Source: an uncultured Oscillospiraceae bacterium
Lineage (GTDB): Bacteria; Bacillota; Clostridia; Oscillospirales; Oscillospiraceae
DNA length: 24,205 nt
Assembly (NCBI GenBank): GCA_900756715.1
Contig: CAAELC010000018.1
Coordinates: 1 to 24,205 of the forward strand
Direction: 5' to 3'
Positions 22,428 through 24,205 of this stretch are shown here, in pieces; within the stretch, counting starts at the first letter, position 1; each line of letters opens with the position of its first letter. The notes under the pieces were generated by a model. It was not told the DNA's origin. It ran no database searches and was given only the letters and a program-made list of their open reading frames with translations. Both the position numbers and the translations under genes were made by a program.

Positions 22428-23075
22428 TTATTGATAGTAGTCCATGCTCTTTTCAATTTTGCCCATAACAAAATCGACGATGGCATTGAACAGGAAATAG
22501 AAAACGCCCGCTACAAGGAAGGGAGTAAAGCTGGTCTGAGAGTTGGCAATTTGCTTGCCGATGGTAAACATCTCCTGATAGGAGACGGTGAAGGCCATAG
22601 AGGTGTCTTTAACCAGCGTTACCACCTCGTTGGTGATGCTGGGCATAATGCGCTTGACCACCTGTGGCAAAATGATATGTACAAAGGTCTGCAGTCTGGT
22701 ATAGCCCAGAACATTGGCGGCCTCGTACTGGCCGATGGGCATAGACTCAATGCCGCCGCGGTAGATTTCAGCGAAATAGGCTGCATAGTTGATGGCAAAG
22801 GCAATAACCACCGGGATAAGCTTATTTTTGGAAACGGCCATTCCAAACAGATAATAGGGGCCATAAGTGACAGCAAGCAGCTGCAGCATCAAGGGCGTAC
22901 CGCGAAGAATGGATATGAAAAAGCGGGTTACGCAGGAAACAAGGCGATTCTTGCTCATGCGCAGCAGTGCAACCACCATGCCCAGAGGGAGAGAAAACAG
23001 GAGTGTCAGAAAGAAAATGGCGCAAGTCTTACCAAGACCCTCGCTCATTTTCAGAATCATTGTTGTTAATGTCAT
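22428..23075 (-). CDS. Polar amino acid ABC transporter, permease
   Basis: A 215-residue inner-membrane permease of the HisM/GlnP type with about five helices. The segment FFISILRGTPLMLQLLAV and the coupling (EAA) loop IGQYEAANVLGYTRLQTFVH, followed by IILPQVVKR, are the family signatures. GAGGAT at 23081-23086 precedes the ATG. It ends 14 bases before the ATPase start. One permease gene implies a homodimeric channel. Confidence 0.94.
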   Translation of the reverse strand: MTLTTMILKMSEGLGKTCAIFFLTLLFSLPLGMVVALLRMSKNRLVSCVTRFFISILRGTPLMLQLLAVTYGPYYLFGMAVSKNKLIPVVIAFAINYAAYFAEIYRGGIESMPIGQYEAANVLGYTRLQTFVHIILPQVVKRIMPSITNEVVTLVKDTSMAFTVSYQEMFTIGKQIANSQTSFTPFLVAGVFYFLFNAIVDFVMGKIEKSMDYYQ

Positions 23076-23102
23076 AAATCATCCTCAACTTTTACGCGCG
23101 CG

Positions 23103-23132
23103 CTCCCGGAAGCCGCCAAAGGCTTCCGGGAG
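23103..23132 (-). promoter_or_regulatory. Intercistronic hairpin between binding protein and permease
   Basis: A perfect 12-bp stem (23103-23114 with 23121-23132) around a 6-base loop. On the transcribed minus strand it is not followed by a T run, so it is not a complete terminator. In solute-binding-protein operons such hairpins protect the upstream message and leave more binding protein than permease; that role is inferred. Confidence 0.65.
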
Positions 23133-23155
23133 GAGCGTGATTTTTTATTGGTTGC

Positions 23156-23983
23156 TTACTTACTCAGAAACAGCAGATTGTTGACAATGTCGGGATACTT
23201 CTCAGCAATCTTGGCATAGGTGCCATTGTCTACCAGCTGTTGAACAGCACCCTGAATGGTGTCGCACAGCTCCTGATCGCCGGAGCGGAAGGCAATGCCG
23301 TACTGCTCAGCACCCAGATTCTCATCAATGATGGAGAAGCCCGCGTTCTGCTCTGCATAGGAGATAGCCACAGGCTTATCCACGATCACGGCATCCACAG
23401 CGCCGCCGCCCAGCTCGGTGAAGCACTTGAGGAAGCTGTCGCAGGTGGTGAGGTTAGCGAAGGTAGCAGCCAGACTTTCCAGATCGCCGCCGGAGGTGAG
23501 CAGGGACTCGCCGGAAGTGCCCAGCTGAACGGCCACAGTCTTACCGGCCAGATCAGCGGAGGACTTGATGGAACTGCCTTCTTTGACCATAATGACCTGT
23601 GTATTATCATAGTAAGGATCGGAAATCACATAACCGGCTTCCTTCATGCTGTCCAGAATCGTCATACCGGACCACACGCAGTCACACTCGTTGGAATCCA
23701 GCTGCACCAGCTTCTGATCCCAGTTGACGCCAAAGACCTTCAGATCCCAGCCCAGCAGGTCACAGGCTGCCTGTGCAATCTCAACATCGAAGCCGGTAAA
23801 CTTGCCGTCATCGCCCAGATAGCTGAAAGGAGGGTACTCAGGGTCAACGCCCATAACAAAGGTTTTTCCATTCCCATCACCATTATTGGTCTTGGTGTCA
23901 TCCTTGTTGCCGCAACCGGCCAGCAGGGACAGAGAGGTGATGGCTGCCAGCAAGAGGCAGAGGACTTTTTTCATGTTTTTCAT
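23156..23983 (-). CDS. Polar amino acid ABC transporter, substrate-binding lipoprotein
   Basis: A 275-residue family 3 extracellular binding protein. It has a lipoprotein signal peptide with lipobox LLAGC and the lipidated Cys24. An acidic/Asn/Gly-rich linker follows, then the binding domain with GVDPEYPPFSYLGDDGKFTG and FDVEIAQAACDLLGWDLK, the ligand-contact region typical of this family, and GKTVAVQLGTSGE. The substrate is a polar amino acid, possibly cystine or glutamine, and is not decided by sequence. ATG 23983 is chosen because AGGAG (about 23992-23996) sits 8-9 bases ahead and it begins the signal peptide directly; GTG/ATG starts further up (24031) add a hydrophilic stretch that would spoil the signal peptide. 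Confidence 0.93.
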   Translation of the reverse strand: MKNMKKVLCLLLAAITSLSLLAGCGNKDDTKTNNGDGNGKTFVMGVDPEYPPFSYLGDDGKFTGFDVEIAQAACDLLGWDLKVFGVNWDQKLVQLDSNECDCVWSGMTILDSMKEAGYVISDPYYDNTQVIMVKEGSSIKSSADLAGKTVAVQLGTSGESLLTSGGDLESLAATFANLTTCDSFLKCFTELGGGAVDAVIVDKPVAISYAEQNAGFSIIDENLGAEQYGIAFRSGDQELCDTIQGAVQQLVDNGTYAKIAEKYPDIVNNLLFLSK

Positions 23984-24048
23984 TTTCTTTTTCTCCTGTT
24001 CTTGGTTTGTTTTGCTTCGGTTTTTTACCATTTGATTACTACGCTATC

Positions 24049-24077
24049 ATACTATCACTTTAGCGAACTAATGTAAA
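24049..24077 (-). promoter_or_regulatory. Sigma-A promoter of the ABC importer operon
   Basis: On the minus strand TTTACA (24077-24072) and TAGTAT (24054-24049) are 17 bases apart, matching 5 and 4 of 6 consensus positions. TATGAT at 24051-24046 is an overlapping -10 alternative with a wider spacer. The promoter is about 65 bases before the binding-protein start. No T-box or riboswitch fold is evident in the short leader. Confidence 0.55.
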
Positions 24078-24103
24078 TATACCTCTTGTATAAAATCTGC
24101 GGT

Positions 24104-24205
24104 TTATTTCAGAGCGCTGTTGTTCAAGATATACAAAAACAGCTGCACCACGGAGAAAATGGCAAGGGACAAGGGAAGACCCCGCTTCGCGAAGCGGGGG
24201 CTTCC
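24104..24205 (-). CDS. Possible 3' end of a membrane protein gene (partial at window edge)
   Basis: On the minus strand the frame is open from the window edge for 33 codons to TAA at 24104-24106. It ends with a basic patch and a hydrophobic helix (FAKRGLPLSLAIFSV then VQLFLYILNNSALK), as at the C-terminus of a membrane protein. The first part is read through a near-perfect palindrome, and another frame is also open, so this may be chance. Product not recognised. Confidence 0.25.
   Translation of the reverse strand, partial: GSPRFAKRGLPLSLAIFSVVQLFLYILNNSALK
24174..24205. repeat. Long imperfect palindrome at the window edge
   Basis: A perfect 20-bp palindrome, CCCCGCTTCGCGAAGCGGGG (24180-24199), extended after one mismatch (A24179/G24200) by GGAAG/CTTCC, to the last base of the window. 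No T run is visible on the plus strand before the window ends. It could be part of a terminator, a REP-like repeat or a coding palindrome. Confidence 0.5.

Noticed and set aside
23240..24076. A 278-codon open frame on the plus strand opposite the binding-protein gene
   Set aside because: The minus-strand lipoprotein has a signal peptide, lipobox, ribosome site and family motifs; the plus-strand frame has none.

Overview
The window reads as chromosome of an endospore-forming Firmicute of the class Clostridia, most likely a gut Oscillospiraceae-type organism. This is an inference from GC-rich coding sequence, a Bacillus/Clostridium gene order (yicC-remA-gmk-rpoZ-priA-def-fmt-rsmB-rlmN-prpC-prkC-rsgA-spoVM), a SipL-like DUF3794/LysM spore protein, and cdaA-cdaR. 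No rRNA, tRNA or CRISPR array was seen.

Region 1 (1 to about 1980) is visibly more AT-rich than the rest and looks acquired. It holds the 3' end of an ArsR-type repressor (SdpR-like), an SdpI-family membrane protein with an extra C-terminal domain, a strong hairpin terminator and, on the minus strand, a TnpV-type transposon gene broken by a one-base frameshift followed by a 48-residue mobile-element ORF.

Region 2 (2115 to 3505) is a translationally coupled pair: a DUF3343 protein and a cysteine desulfurase/selenocysteine lyase-like enzyme.

Region 3 (about 3512 to 19694) is a same-strand run of 17 genes with gaps of 0 to about 65 bases. It starts at a good sigma-A promoter with an operator-like dyad and ends at the rsgA terminator. 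It covers c-di-AMP synthesis (cdaA, cdaR), an RseC-like redox protein, a DUF5685 protein, a J-domain protein with a cysteine-rich tail, an RNase (yicC), RemA, Gmk, omega, PriA, translation initiation and maturation enzymes (Def, Fmt, RsmB, RlmN), the PP2C phosphatase/PASTA kinase pair, and RsgA.

Region 4 (about 19695 to 21612) is a sporulation module: a 52-residue membrane protein, a 24-residue SpoVM (19940..20014) that ordinary gene calling would miss, and a SipL-like protein. SpoVM and SipL both act at the SpoIVA coat basement layer in known systems, so this looks like a spore-coat anchoring locus.

Region 5 (21643 to 24205, minus strand) is a three-gene polar amino acid ABC importer (binding lipoprotein, permease, ATPase) with its own promoter and an intercistronic hairpin. 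The window ends in a long imperfect palindrome inside a possible partial gene. There is no clear wholly new system; the most interesting items are the tiny spoVM, its small membrane neighbour, the cdaA promoter dyad, and the poorly understood DUF5685/J-domain pair.
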